Origin: Emcibacter sp.
GTDB taxonomy: Bacteria; Pseudomonadota; Alphaproteobacteria; Sphingomonadales; Emcibacteraceae
DNA length: 64,000 nt
Assembly: GCA_021741205.1 (NCBI GenBank)
Contig: JAIOYI010000003.1
Coordinates: 62,001-126,000 of the forward strand
Direction: 5' to 3'
Shown here one piece after another: positions 27,793 to 37,059 of the stretch; position 1 is the first letter of the stretch, and every line of letters starts with the position of its first letter. The notes beneath the pieces are model-generated. The model saw only the letters and a program-made list of their open reading frames with translations, did no database searches and was not told the origin of the DNA. The translations under genes and the position numbers were made by a program.

Positions 27793-28704
27793 ATGGGCCG
27801 CAAGCTACCCAACTTAAATTCAATACGGGCTTTTGAGGCCGTTGCCCGTCATCTGTCTATTACCCGTGCTTCTGAGGAATTAAATGTTACACAGGCTGCC
27901 GTCAGTCATCAGATAAAGGCATTAGAAGAACAAATGGGTGTCATGCTGTTTCGCAGACATAACAAAGGGTTACTTCTGACCAAAGAAGGTCAAACCATGC
28001 TACAACCCATGACCAATGCCTTTGATATTATTGCCGATGCCACCAATATGATCTTCAACAGTGATATACAGATTTTAAAAGTCTCCATGCTAAGTTCTTT
28101 TGCCAGTGGATGGCTTATGCCTCGTCTGCATAATTTCTATAGGCTCCATCCCAATATTGACATTCGCATCATAGTGGCAAGTAAAGAATTTGATATGCTA
28201 AAAGCAGGCGACGTGGATATTGATTTGCGGTATGGCGATGGTAAATGGCCACAAGTGGAAAGCCAAAAATTCATGAGCGAAGAAATTTTTCCTGTCTGTA
28301 GTCCTGAACTGTTAAAGGGGGATATCCCCTTGGAAAGTCTTGACGATCTAAGTAAGCATATTTTACTTCATGACTATAAAGCAATCGGCTGGAAAGAATG
28401 GCTTGACGATGCGGGCGTCAAGGGTATCAATTACAACCGTGGCCCTGGATTTTCCCATGCCCACCTTACCTTGCAGGCCGCAAGCCTTGGGCATGGCATT
28501 GCCCTTGGACGTACGCCGCTTGTTTCAGACGCCTTGCAAAAGGGCGACCTGATCCGCCCCTTTGATATAAGCCTTCCCACAGGCAAGGGCTATTATGTGG
28601 TCAATACAAATACCGCAACCGATAAGTCAAAAATCCGTGCCTTCACCCATTGGCTTATGGAAGAGGTCAAGCTGTTTGAGCAAAGGCAAGAAATAACCTC
28701 TTAA
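27793..28704 (+). CDS. LysR-family regulator, GcvA-like
   Basis: LysR-type transcriptional regulator, 303 aa. N-terminal winged helix (about 6-65) with RAFEAVARHLSITRASEELNVTQAAVSHQIKALE, followed by the substrate-binding domain. The wording LNSIRAFEAVARHLS and FRRHNKGLLLT is typical of the GcvA subgroup. It is divergent from the thiolase-Hyu-mutase-molybdenum hydroxylase operon and is its most likely activator. The 3' end overlaps the convergent aldehyde dehydrogenase gene by four bases. Confidence 0.93.
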   Translation: MGRKLPNLNSIRAFEAVARHLSITRASEELNVTQAAVSHQIKALEEQMGVMLFRRHNKGLLLTKEGQTMLQPMTNAFDIIADATNMIFNSDIQILKVSMLSSFASGWLMPRLHNFYRLHPNIDIRIIVASKEFDMLKAGDVDIDLRYGDGKWPQVESQKFMSEEIFPVCSPELLKGDIPLESLDDLSKHILLHDYKAIGWKEWLDDAGVKGINYNRGPGFSHAHLTLQAASLGHGIALGRTPLVSDALQKGDLIRPFDISLPTGKGYYVVNTNTATDKSKIRAFTHWLMEEVKLFEQRQEITS

Positions 28705-30104
28705 GAAAAGACCGCCTGAATTGTGGTATATTCCTTTAAGCCATCCACACCAAACTCAACCCCAATACCAGATCTTTTAATTCCGCCAAAGGGAACGTTG
28801 GGTTGGATCATACCATGCTTGTTGATCCATGCGCTGCCGCATTCAAGACGGGAGGCCAAGGCCTTGGCCTTTTCAATGTCCCTTGACCAAACCGATCCGC
28901 CAAGACCATTATCAGAATTATTAGCCCGTGCAAGGGCATCTTCCACATCATGATATTTAATAATGGGAAGTGCTGGACCAAATTGTTCCTCATCCACAAT
29001 ACGCATGCCGTCCGTCACATCCGCAAGCAACGTCAAGGGATAGAAATACCCTTTTCCACCCTTAGGATTTGCCCCAAGAAGCACCCGTGCCCCATTGGCC
29101 ACCGCATCATCCACAAGACCCTTAACCTTATTATATTGCATTTCATTTTGAATAGGTCCCATGATTATATTTTCATCAAGACCATTACCCACGGGAATAT
29201 TTTTCACATATTCGGTCAAGGCCGCACAGACATCCTCATAAACATCGGCATGCACATAAAGCCTTTTTAAAGCCGAACATGTTTGGCCGCCATTAATGAA
29301 AGCGCCCCAAAACAGCCCTTCGGCAATAGCTTTTGGGTCCACATCAGGCAACACAATCCCCGCATCATTACCGCCAAGTTCCAAAACCAACCGTTTTAGG
29401 GTTGGCGCCGCACTGGCCATAATTTTTTCACCCGTGGCGCATGATCCCGTGAAGACAATTTTTTGAATGTCTTTATGTTCACTCATCATTTTACCCAGTT
29501 CATCATGGCCACTGACCACATTCAAAACACCCTTTGGCAGCGACGCCGCAATCAATTCAATCATACGAAGGGTGCTAAGGGGAGTGTAAGGCGACGGCTT
29601 TATAACAATCGTGTTGCCCGTACGAATGGCAGGAATCACATGCCATACAGCAATCATCAAAGGCCAATTCCACGGTGTGATTGACCCCACAACACCAATA
29701 GGTTTACGGTGAAGCTCTACATGACCCTCTTCATTGTCTTGGGCAATTTCAACGGGCAGCTCAAGATCCGCCGTATAATGGGTCCAACCCTGACAACCTC
29801 CAAGCTCAAAACGAGAACCAAGACCGTTCAAGGGTTTACCTTGTTCCTGAGTAAGAAGTTTTGCAAGCTCATCGGCATTGTCTTCTAATATTTTACCAAT
29901 ATTATGACAGGCGGCTTTGCGTTCTTCGTTGGATGTCATGCTCCATGTTTTAAAGGCGCGGGCCGCAGCGGCAACGGCCATATCCAACTGTTCCTTTGTG
30001 GCGACTGGACATTTTCCAAGCAATTCGCCCGTAGCTGGATTAAATATATCCATGTGATTAGTTGTTGGAACGGATTGGCCGTCTATATATAAATTATAGG
30101 TCAT
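28701..30104 (-). CDS. NAD(P)-dependent aldehyde dehydrogenase
   Basis: Aldehyde dehydrogenase superfamily, 467 aa from the ATG at 30104. GGAG lies six bases upstream; an ATG 12 bases earlier lacks a site. Motifs: GSITPWNWPLM (about 138), KPSPYTPLS, FTGSCATGEKI, the general base Glu in LELGGNDAG and the nucleophile Cys in GGQTCSALKR. It is 24 bp downstream of the amine dehydrogenase beta gene on the same strand, so it most likely oxidises the aldehyde produced from the amine to a carboxylate. Confidence 0.94.
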   Translation of the reverse strand: MTYNLYIDGQSVPTTNHMDIFNPATGELLGKCPVATKEQLDMAVAAAARAFKTWSMTSNEERKAACHNIGKILEDNADELAKLLTQEQGKPLNGLGSRFELGGCQGWTHYTADLELPVEIAQDNEEGHVELHRKPIGVVGSITPWNWPLMIAVWHVIPAIRTGNTIVIKPSPYTPLSTLRMIELIAASLPKGVLNVVSGHDELGKMMSEHKDIQKIVFTGSCATGEKIMASAAPTLKRLVLELGGNDAGIVLPDVDPKAIAEGLFWGAFINGGQTCSALKRLYVHADVYEDVCAALTEYVKNIPVGNGLDENIIMGPIQNEMQYNKVKGLVDDAVANGARVLLGANPKGGKGYFYPLTLLADVTDGMRIVDEEQFGPALPIIKYHDVEDALARANNSDNGLGGSVWSRDIEKAKALASRLECGSAWINKHGMIQPNVPFGGIKRSGIGVEFGVDGLKEYTTIQAVFS

Positions 30105-30128
30105 ACTTTTCTCCATAAGCCTTCTTGT

Positions 30129-31208
30129 TTATTTATGTATCATTCTGATTACGGTCGCCCCCATATCAGGACAGTTTGGCAACATAACCTCCCCAAGACG
30201 TTTTAAATCCTTTGTGGAATATATGGCAATATCACAGGTAGTGCCACCCACATAAACTTCCTTGCCATCTTGGGATATATCCGTCTGATAATAGGTGTGG
30301 TCAAGATCAATACGTTTCAGGGTTTGCGGTTTTTTCAGATCAATCTTAATCAGAGTATTATAGGCCGCATAAGCGGTTTTCCGGTCTGGATGAAAGACAG
30401 AGCTGAATAAGACTTCTGGCGCACTCTGAAAATCAATCAGATCAAATTTTTCTGTCATAAGGTCAAAACTTAACAATCCCGTCCTATAGCGCTCCATATT
30501 ATCTTCGGCCATATCGGTTCTGGCATAGCTGATGGGGGTGGAAAATATACCATTATTATCCCAACTTGGCCAAAAGGCAAGCGCATCAGGCTGTGACAGA
30601 TTTTCATGCGTCCAATGACGAAGCGGATAGGCCACGTCGACCTTTCCAGTATTCACATCAATTTTATAAAAATCCCAACCCATAGCATATAGGGCACCGC
30701 TTTTGGCCGTGATCAACAGATGAATACGACGGGGCATAGGAAATTCACGTATCGGCTTTGCCTCAAGCCCAGCATCGGTTTTAAAAACACTGAGACGTGG
30801 TTCCAAGGATTCAAATCGATCCAAATATACCTTTGTCGGAATGTCATAAGAATAGATTTCTGTGCCATCGGGGCTGATGTCAAAGCCGTAATTCCACGTT
30901 CTTTCATCATCCTTATAATCAAGATCAGCCCTAAAAGTGACCGCTCCATTGTCAAGGTCAATGCCTACAATGGAACGTAAATGATTGGTACCCACATAGG
31001 CCGTCTTACCATCGGGTGAAATGACAATGGTTTGCGGCCCTGTGCTGTCTGGAATTGTAAAAGTTTTTTCAACTTTTCGGGCCTTGATATCAATGACAAA
31101 AAGCTTGTCTGGCCTTGCGCCCACAACCATATATTCCTTGGCCTCCGCTAGCGGTAAAGCCAAAAATGCTAGGGTAAATAAAAATGATAATTTAAAAAAA
31201 ATTTTCAC
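30129..31208 (-). CDS. qhpB: Quinohemoprotein amine dehydrogenase, beta subunit
   Basis: Seven-bladed beta-propeller subunit of the periplasmic amine dehydrogenase, 359 aa. The true start is GTG at 31208: AGAGGAA lies seven bases upstream, it begins four bases after the gamma stop, and it yields a clean signal peptide (KIFFKLSFLFTLAFLALPLAEA). A longer frame to 31397 would overlap the whole gamma gene end. Repeats of the type VISPDGKTAYVGTN, DISPDGTEIYSYD and DISQDGKEVYVGGTTCD mark propeller blades. In the known enzyme it packs against the gamma subunit near the quinone. Confidence 0.93.
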   Translation of the reverse strand: MKIFFKLSFLFTLAFLALPLAEAKEYMVVGARPDKLFVIDIKARKVEKTFTIPDSTGPQTIVISPDGKTAYVGTNHLRSIVGIDLDNGAVTFRADLDYKDDERTWNYGFDISPDGTEIYSYDIPTKVYLDRFESLEPRLSVFKTDAGLEAKPIREFPMPRRIHLLITAKSGALYAMGWDFYKIDVNTGKVDVAYPLRHWTHENLSQPDALAFWPSWDNNGIFSTPISYARTDMAEDNMERYRTGLLSFDLMTEKFDLIDFQSAPEVLFSSVFHPDRKTAYAAYNTLIKIDLKKPQTLKRIDLDHTYYQTDISQDGKEVYVGGTTCDIAIYSTKDLKRLGEVMLPNCPDMGATVIRMIHK

Positions 31209-31212
31209 ACTA

Positions 31213-31521
31213 TTATTCCTCTGGAAAGACAGCTTGTAAGCTGCGCCAATTTTTACGGGTATCTTCACCCTTTGACCAATCGGGATAGGTGTTAACCGTA
31301 TCTGGAACCGCCGCCGGCCACCAACAAGGGTCTGAACAGCCGTATAGATCGGCCTCCATAGGCTGACAAAGGGAGGCCACACTACCAAAGGGATCAACCT
31401 CCCAACCGGGGTCTGTGGATGTGGTACAACCCGCCACTGACTGCATAGCTAAGACATCTTCTGTATTGTCCGAACCCGCCAGCAAATGAGCCTTTTTATT
31501 TAAGGGTTTTAAATGTTTCAT
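31213..31521 (-). CDS. qhpC: Quinohemoprotein amine dehydrogenase, gamma subunit (CTQ carrier)
   Basis: Small catalytic subunit, 102 aa, carrying the cysteine tryptophylquinone cofactor. The residues needed for all four cross-links are present at the spacing of the Paracoccus protein: Cys32-Glu41, Cys52-Asp58, Cys66-Asp74 thioethers, and Cys62-Trp68 for the quinone. The first 25 or so residues form a hydrophilic leader without a Sec signal, as in characterised gamma subunits, removed by a dedicated protease. AGGA nine bases before the ATG. Sits directly between alpha (15-bp gap) and beta (4-bp gap). In described operons a radical-SAM gene lies between alpha and gamma; it is missing here. Confidence 0.95.
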   Translation of the reverse strand: MKHLKPLNKKAHLLAGSDNTEDVLAMQSVAGCTTSTDPGWEVDPFGSVASLCQPMEADLYGCSDPCWWPAAVPDTVNTYPDWSKGEDTRKNWRSLQAVFPEE

Positions 31522-31536
31522 GGGTCTTGATCCTAC

Positions 31537-33153
31537 TTACATAATGGGTGGATTATTCCACCGCTGCACGGTTGCAATCAAATGAGCCTCGGCTGTGAGA
31601 TTTCTGTCACCATCGGTATAGGTGGCAATAACCTTTAGGTCACCCGCATTATTGGTGCTGTATTTTCGCATTTTATTGGGGCCTGCCTCTGCGGGAATGA
31701 AGGTGCCAGACGACGTAATTTCACCTGCATATTTGGCATCATCCATGGCGGCTGCCGCTTCATTATAATTATCCACAGACCATGTGACGGGAACCGAACC
31801 AAGATTTATATCGTCTTGCGTACCCTGCACGCCATCAGGCCCCACGCTATATCCTGTGGCCTCAAATTGTGCATGAACCTTTGGGATTACGCCGCCGCCA
31901 CCGCCCACACGAGAAATGCCATATTCAGGGGTCACTTTCAGATAATCCACTTCCGTATAAAGAGCCAATGTGGAAACATCGTTACCAACGGTAATTTTCA
32001 CTTGCCCTTCTGGTGTGCCGTCTGCGGTTGCGGTTAGCGTGACACGATCAGCCGTTGCCGATTTTACCGTGACTTTCGCCCCCTCAATGGATACATCACC
32101 GGACAAATCAACGCCATTAATGGTAATTTCTGTCTCAACGCCTGCTTTTAGTGAAGAGGGCACAATTGTCATGATGCCCTTTGTATCACTTTTGCGCCAA
32201 GCGATAATATTCCCCCCTCTTTCGGAATGATCTTTTTGGAAGAAACGTCCCGTCATGCTGTTACCGTCCTTAGAGGCCGCCCATATTTCACGATATTTTT
32301 GTCCCTGTAATTCCGAGGCTCCACGCCATTCATAACCACTATGAACAATAGATTTCCCCATGCCCGTAACGCTCGTCCCTTCGGGGGAGACAAGGTCATA
32401 TTCCACCTTATAGGTATCATTGCCTGTGGTCGTGATGCGCATGGTGCCGTTAAAATCACCCCGCCCATCTTCATGACCAACAATACGCCATTCGCCAGAC
32501 ATATCTTTCCATTCTGTATTTTGCCATTCATCCCATGCGGCGGTCTTTAGGGGATACATCTGCCCCAGTTTTTCCGCAACAGACCCCAAGGCATCGGCGC
32601 GCCAATCCCGCTCGCGTGAGAGCATTTGATATTCGATGGACGCCCATTGACCAAGATGCATATGCACCAGATTTTGCCATTCCGTCTTGTCCCGTCTTTG
32701 CAAGGCTACACGGGCATAGGTATGACAGCGGGCGCACATGGAGGCCAGATCAGGATCCGTGCCCTGCTCTATGATATTATGTTTACGTTCCAAAACATCA
32801 CGGTGTGCCAATGTTTCCGATGGGGCAAGCCCTTGGGTATCGGATAAGAATTTTACCAAGGCTTTGCGATCTTCGGAAGAAATTTCAAGGCCATGGAAAA
32901 TCATCATACGGGCGATATTCATGTCCCAGCCTTCTGGCGTTTTACGAATTTGGCTGATGCGGCTGAATGTGTGGTCTTCCATTTCCATATGGCAGCCAGA
33001 ACAATTATCGGAAATCAGCATACGCCCAGCTTGAATTTCTGTGTCTGTTACATTTGGCTCTGCCATGGATTTTTTGTCATCTTGTGAACAGGCGGATAAA
33101 TAAAAACAGAGGAACAATATAAAAGGCATAAAGAGGGCGTTTTTCAGTGTCAT
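31537..33153 (-). CDS. qhpA: Quinohemoprotein amine dehydrogenase, alpha subunit (di-haem)
   Basis: Electron-transfer subunit of the amine dehydrogenase, 538 aa from ATG 33153. A GTG 21 bases upstream would put seven extra residues before the signal peptide. Two c-haem sites: CSGCH (51-55) and CARCH (140-144). Beta-rich domains follow (about 190-538). The leader ends in LSAC with Cys22, a lipoprotein signal, so this protein is predicted to be lipid-anchored. Begins the alpha-gamma-beta run that leads into an aldehyde dehydrogenase. Confidence 0.94.
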   Translation of the reverse strand: MTLKNALFMPFILFLCFYLSACSQDDKKSMAEPNVTDTEIQAGRMLISDNCSGCHMEMEDHTFSRISQIRKTPEGWDMNIARMMIFHGLEISSEDRKALVKFLSDTQGLAPSETLAHRDVLERKHNIIEQGTDPDLASMCARCHTYARVALQRRDKTEWQNLVHMHLGQWASIEYQMLSRERDWRADALGSVAEKLGQMYPLKTAAWDEWQNTEWKDMSGEWRIVGHEDGRGDFNGTMRITTTGNDTYKVEYDLVSPEGTSVTGMGKSIVHSGYEWRGASELQGQKYREIWAASKDGNSMTGRFFQKDHSERGGNIIAWRKSDTKGIMTIVPSSLKAGVETEITINGVDLSGDVSIEGAKVTVKSATADRVTLTATADGTPEGQVKITVGNDVSTLALYTEVDYLKVTPEYGISRVGGGGGVIPKVHAQFEATGYSVGPDGVQGTQDDINLGSVPVTWSVDNYNEAAAAMDDAKYAGEITSSGTFIPAEAGPNKMRKYSTNNAGDLKVIATYTDGDRNLTAEAHLIATVQRWNNPPIM

Positions 33154-33195
33154 GTTCTTTTCCAGCAAATCCACAAGGGAAAATATTTAGATTTT

Positions 33196-33225
33196 AAAAA
33201 AGGCGGGCTTATTGAAAAGCCCGCC
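33196..33225 (-). terminator. Rho-independent terminator of the TonB receptor gene
   Basis: Stem GGCGGGCTT / AAGCCCGCC (33202-33210 and 33217-33225), loop of six, followed on the minus strand by a run of six T. It lies just after the stop of the receptor gene and separates it from the amine dehydrogenase alpha gene, which therefore needs its own promoter or read-through. Confidence 0.88.
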
Positions 33226-33241
33226 CCCATAATTTTATCGT

Positions 33242-35605
33242 CTAGAAGTGTGTTCTTGCATCAATACCTATGGTGCGTGGGCGATTGGTCACAAGACGTG
33301 GACGACCAGGTGTTTCAGCCGCAATAGAACGGCTGTCGGCCAAGTTAGCATGGGCATTGGTCACATTATCCACAAAGAGGGCAATTTCCCAATCACCCTT
33401 CATAACACCCGCCCGAAGGTTAAGAGCCGTCCATGCGGGCCGCAAACGTTGATCACCATTGTTGGTGCTATAGCTTCTGCCATAATGGTTAAAGTCTGCT
33501 CTGATCAAGCCGTCCATCTCATTGCCAACAGGGAAGACATATTCACCCGATGCGGAAACAGTCCAATTTGGAACGCCTTGAATTTTGTCCCCAACCGAGA
33601 TTCCTGGTGTACCACCTGCATCAGTGATTTTGGCATCTGTATAGCCCAATGATGCGTTAAGGGTCAAACCATCAATGGGGGCTGCCAAAAGTTCAATTTC
33701 AAAGCCTTTTGATTCTGCTTTACCAGCATTGGCCATATATTGGAAACCACAACCAAGACGATTTTGTTGAATGATGCCGTCCCATTTAATGAAATAACCA
33801 GCCACATTCAAAGAAACCCGATTGTCGGCAAGACTTGATTTCATGCCGCCCTCATAGCTCCAAAGCGAATCCGAATTAAAGCCTTTATGGGCTTCACGGA
33901 AAGCATCATGAGCCGCAAGACCCGGACCCGCCAAATCATCAAGCTCCGCAGAACATAATTCCTCTGGCACATTACCATTCACACCGCCGATACGATAACC
34001 CTTTGATGCCGAAGCATAAAGGTCAACATTTTCGTTAACATTGGCTTGCAACAGAATTTTTGGGTTAAATCTTTTTTCTGATGTCTTGCCGTCCACATGA
34101 GATTGGCCGCTATTGGCAAAACCGTCTGAGTCAATAACCGCATCGGTTTCAGTCTTGGACCAACGTCCGCCACCGGTTATGGATATTTTTTCAGAAATCT
34201 CAAAGGTTACTTCACCAAAGACCGCATATTCGCGTGTGTTAAAGAGATTATCAGACACAAAGATCAAATCTGGGGTTGTCAAACAAAAGCCGTCAACACA
34301 ATCAGCGGCAACACCGGGCGCGGTTGCGGCATCAATCGCATCATTAAGACCTGGCTGCAAAGCAGGCGGATCATAACGTAAACGGTTTTTGGTTCTTTGA
34401 TAAAACACACCGCCCGTAAGCTGCAACGGTCCATCATAATTTGATGTATAGCGCGTTTCATGAACAAATGATTTATAGCGTTCATTTTCATCCAAGGGCG
34501 ATTCTAAAGGATCAAGCGGTATACCAATGACATTGTTAAAGAGCCAATGAAGGAAAGTATGCTCTTCTTCCCGTTCATCAAGAAAGCGATCAAAATAGGA
34601 TGTGCTCGAGGTAATGGTACCCTTATCAAGATCCCAATTTAAAGTGCCGCCCACAAGCCACCAACGATCTGAACCTGGTTCTTCGGTGTCAAAGAATCTT
34701 GTCTGCGTGAAATTTCCTGGCTCATTATCGGCAAAAGGCAATCCATCCGCATCAATTTTCTGATACATCACTCTTGGCGTAAAGGTTACATTTTCCGCAA
34801 TTTGTGCCTTAGCAGAAACTTGGAAACCGCCGTAGGTTTCGTCATCAACATTTTTATTAACATCAAATGCTGGAGCCGTATTATCAACTACTTCCTCTGT
34901 CTGTGCATTAACCCAAGTTGGCTGATAAACCCGATCAAAAACACCAGAATTTTGCCCCACATAAGCGGTCATGCGAACCGCAAGTTTATCATCAACTACA
35001 GGAATATTAATAGAGGTATCAAATGACCAGTTAATATCGCCTTCTTTTACGGTGGATAGGGTGGCATGAGCCGCACCCGTTGCTTCATTAAATTCAGGTT
35101 GTTGGGTAATCAAACGAATGGTACCCCCCATGGAACGCGCGCCGTACAATGACCCCTGCGGACCCCGCAATACTTCAACACGCGCCACATCAATAACCCG
35201 TGGCTGAATGGATGCTGGCATTGGTGTATCATCAATATAAAAGCCTGTGGTATTGTCACCAAAAACCCCACGAATGGTTGGTGAATTGGCATTAAAACGA
35301 CCGTCCGATTCATTACCAAAGCCCAAGTTTGGAATACGAACCGCAAAGTCAGCAAAAGAGTTCACCCCCATTCTTTCCAAATCCTGTGCGCCGATCGCCG
35401 TCACGGCCATACCAGCCTCTTGCACGGTTTGTTCTTTTTTAGACGCCGTAATGACGATCTCTTCCAAGCCCTTAAATTCTTTATCTTCTTCGGCGGCATA
35501 AGCTGGTGCAATCATGGCTGTGGCCATCCCTGCAGCAAGAATGGCCGTAAAACATGTTGTGCCCGTTAATGCACGCCATAAAGTCGTTGTATTGTTTTTA
35601 CGCAT
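33242..35605 (-). CDS. TonB-dependent receptor
   Basis: Outer-membrane TonB-dependent receptor, 787 aa. Signal peptide with TAMIAPAYA, TonB-box-like LEEIVITASKKEQT, plug with RVEVLRGPQGSLYGARSMGGTIRLIT, barrel ending in ARTHF. No STN domain, so no sigma-factor signalling. It is placed between the amine dehydrogenase genes and an AraC/FeaR-type regulator, so it may take up the amine or a larger precursor (inference). A strong terminator follows it. Confidence 0.93.
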   Translation of the reverse strand: MRKNNTTTLWRALTGTTCFTAILAAGMATAMIAPAYAAEEDKEFKGLEEIVITASKKEQTVQEAGMAVTAIGAQDLERMGVNSFADFAVRIPNLGFGNESDGRFNANSPTIRGVFGDNTTGFYIDDTPMPASIQPRVIDVARVEVLRGPQGSLYGARSMGGTIRLITQQPEFNEATGAAHATLSTVKEGDINWSFDTSINIPVVDDKLAVRMTAYVGQNSGVFDRVYQPTWVNAQTEEVVDNTAPAFDVNKNVDDETYGGFQVSAKAQIAENVTFTPRVMYQKIDADGLPFADNEPGNFTQTRFFDTEEPGSDRWWLVGGTLNWDLDKGTITSSTSYFDRFLDEREEEHTFLHWLFNNVIGIPLDPLESPLDENERYKSFVHETRYTSNYDGPLQLTGGVFYQRTKNRLRYDPPALQPGLNDAIDAATAPGVAADCVDGFCLTTPDLIFVSDNLFNTREYAVFGEVTFEISEKISITGGGRWSKTETDAVIDSDGFANSGQSHVDGKTSEKRFNPKILLQANVNENVDLYASASKGYRIGGVNGNVPEELCSAELDDLAGPGLAAHDAFREAHKGFNSDSLWSYEGGMKSSLADNRVSLNVAGYFIKWDGIIQQNRLGCGFQYMANAGKAESKGFEIELLAAPIDGLTLNASLGYTDAKITDAGGTPGISVGDKIQGVPNWTVSASGEYVFPVGNEMDGLIRADFNHYGRSYSTNNGDQRLRPAWTALNLRAGVMKGDWEIALFVDNVTNAHANLADSRSIAAETPGRPRLVTNRPRTIGIDARTHF

Positions 35606-35785
35606 AGTCCTCTCCTAGATATTTTATGATATAAAAATTATTGTTGGTTTCTTGATATTCTATCACTAAGTTTACCGACTTTTCTTGTCTGTCTGTGCCA
35701 ACAAGATGTCGCAGAGTGCCAAAATATCACTTAACAAACAGAGAACACCCAACAATCATGGCCTCTATTATTCAAAATTACGCTA

Positions 35786-36724
35786 CTATATAACCATTCT
35801 ATATTGTCTGGGTGACAATCCAAACTCCTGCCTGAATGACCTGCTGAAATGGGCAGCATCATTAAATCCCCAATGAAAAGCTATGTCGATAATGGAATGA
35901 TCTGAAAATTTCTTATTTGCTAATTGTCGCCGTGCCTCCCACAGACGGCGCTTACGTACCCATTCACCAAAAGATATTCCATCCGCCTGAAAAAGTCGAT
36001 GTAAATGACGGGTGGACAGACCACATAGCTTTGCAATCATAGACGGGGACAAGTCCAGCTCTGTCAAATTTTGTTCAATGACGTCCTGAATTTGCAACAA
36101 TTGCTTAGATGGTAAAATTTGCATTCTTTCTGCTGCATAGCCCCGAAGGGTTGCCGATAATAAATTCATCAAAGCGTCTTCAACCGCATCATCATCACAG
36201 CGGGCAATGAATGATGCCTCATGATAACTGGAAGAGAGAAAATTTTTAATCACAGCACCCATGCCCACGGCGCCAGAAATGGTTTGCGCAGCCTCTATAG
36301 AGCCATAAGGTATGCAATTTTCCAACCTCTTGCGTGGTATATGGAGCGATATCTGCCGCATAAATCCATCATAGGCAAATTCACAAGGATAACCAGAATC
36401 AATGAATGCCATGTCACCAGGCTTAAGAAAGGCTTCGTTATTGCGTTGTGAAAGATGGGCTTCGCCCTGCATTTGCATAATCAAGAAATAATTTTGGTTA
36501 TCCTCTTTTGCAACATGTTTCTGCGACCGAATGATCTTATGGGCATTCAAGGAAATGCCCGCAACATCAAATCCGCCAATATTGCGAACGTCAATATTAC
36601 CCCTGAATTTAGACCAGTCATGGGAAATTGTTTCAAATCCACCACATATATTTTTGAGTGATTGTCTCCAAAAATCTGCACGATCCTTTGGTGCGATCAT
36701 TTCAACAGAATTAATTATTTCCAT
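35786..36724 (-). CDS. AraC-family regulator, FeaR/QhpR-like
   Basis: AraC/XylS-type activator, 312 aa. The N-terminal part (about 1-175) matches the AraC-binding-like domain of FeaR, the regulator of phenylethylamine oxidation (MIAPKDRADFWRQSL, FLKPGDMAFIDSGYPCEF). The C-terminal double helix-turn-helix (about 210-312) has LDLSPSMIAKLCGLSTRHLHRLF and IIDIAFHWGFNDAAHFSRSFRQEFGLSPRQYR. Amine dehydrogenase operons in other bacteria carry an AraC-type gene (QhpR), so this is the likely amine-responsive regulator of the TonB receptor and dehydrogenase genes. Confidence 0.9.
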   Translation of the reverse strand: MEIINSVEMIAPKDRADFWRQSLKNICGGFETISHDWSKFRGNIDVRNIGGFDVAGISLNAHKIIRSQKHVAKEDNQNYFLIMQMQGEAHLSQRNNEAFLKPGDMAFIDSGYPCEFAYDGFMRQISLHIPRKRLENCIPYGSIEAAQTISGAVGMGAVIKNFLSSSYHEASFIARCDDDAVEDALMNLLSATLRGYAAERMQILPSKQLLQIQDVIEQNLTELDLSPSMIAKLCGLSTRHLHRLFQADGISFGEWVRKRRLWEARRQLANKKFSDHSIIDIAFHWGFNDAAHFSRSFRQEFGLSPRQYRMVI

Positions 36725-36838
36725 TATTCCCCTTGGTGTCTTAATTAATATTACTTAAATAAAATGTCCTATTATTTTAGACTAATCACCATAAGATTAC
36801 CAAATGAAATTAACGGCGTCAATTACTCTCCACTACTC

Positions 36839-36862
36839 CTAGTCTCTGGCCTAGTCTCTGGC
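36839..36862. repeat. 12-bp tandem duplication at the DUF2783 stop codon
   Basis: CTAGTCTCTGGC occurs twice in tandem (36839-36850, 36851-36862). Read on the minus strand it duplicates Ala-Arg-Asp-stop, so the second copy lies just past the first stop. A small slippage event with no effect on the protein. Confidence 0.8.
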
Positions 36863-37036
36863 AAGCCGCATGGCTTCGGATAATATCTCCTGATCCCCAA
36901 TATGATTGCACAGAATAAGAATGAGCTTGGCATTCATAAGTTCCACCTCATCATCATTCATATTACGTTGCATATCAATCAATTCCTGATAGAAATCATC
37001 AGGATTTTTAATGTTTTTTCTTAAATTCAAACCCAT
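36851..37036 (-). CDS. DUF2783-family small protein
   Basis: Small acidic helical protein, 61 aa. The segment NDDEVELMNAKLILILCNHIGDQEILSEAMRLAR matches what I know of DUF2783 (PF10932), short proteins regularly encoded beside FAD-dependent aromatic hydroxylases and metallo-beta-lactamase-fold hydrolases. Here it is exactly there, 23 bp after the monooxygenase gene. Function unknown; perhaps an accessory subunit of the monooxygenase. Confidence 0.8.
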   Translation of the reverse strand: MGLNLRKNIKNPDDFYQELIDMQRNMNDDEVELMNAKLILILCNHIGDQEILSEAMRLARD

Positions 37037-37059
37037 AACTATTCTCCTTATTTACCCGC

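Noticed and set aside
31209-31397. Longer N-terminus for the amine dehydrogenase beta subunit
   Set aside because: It would overlap the gamma coding region and bury the signal peptide; the GTG at 31208 has a strong site and an exposed signal peptide.
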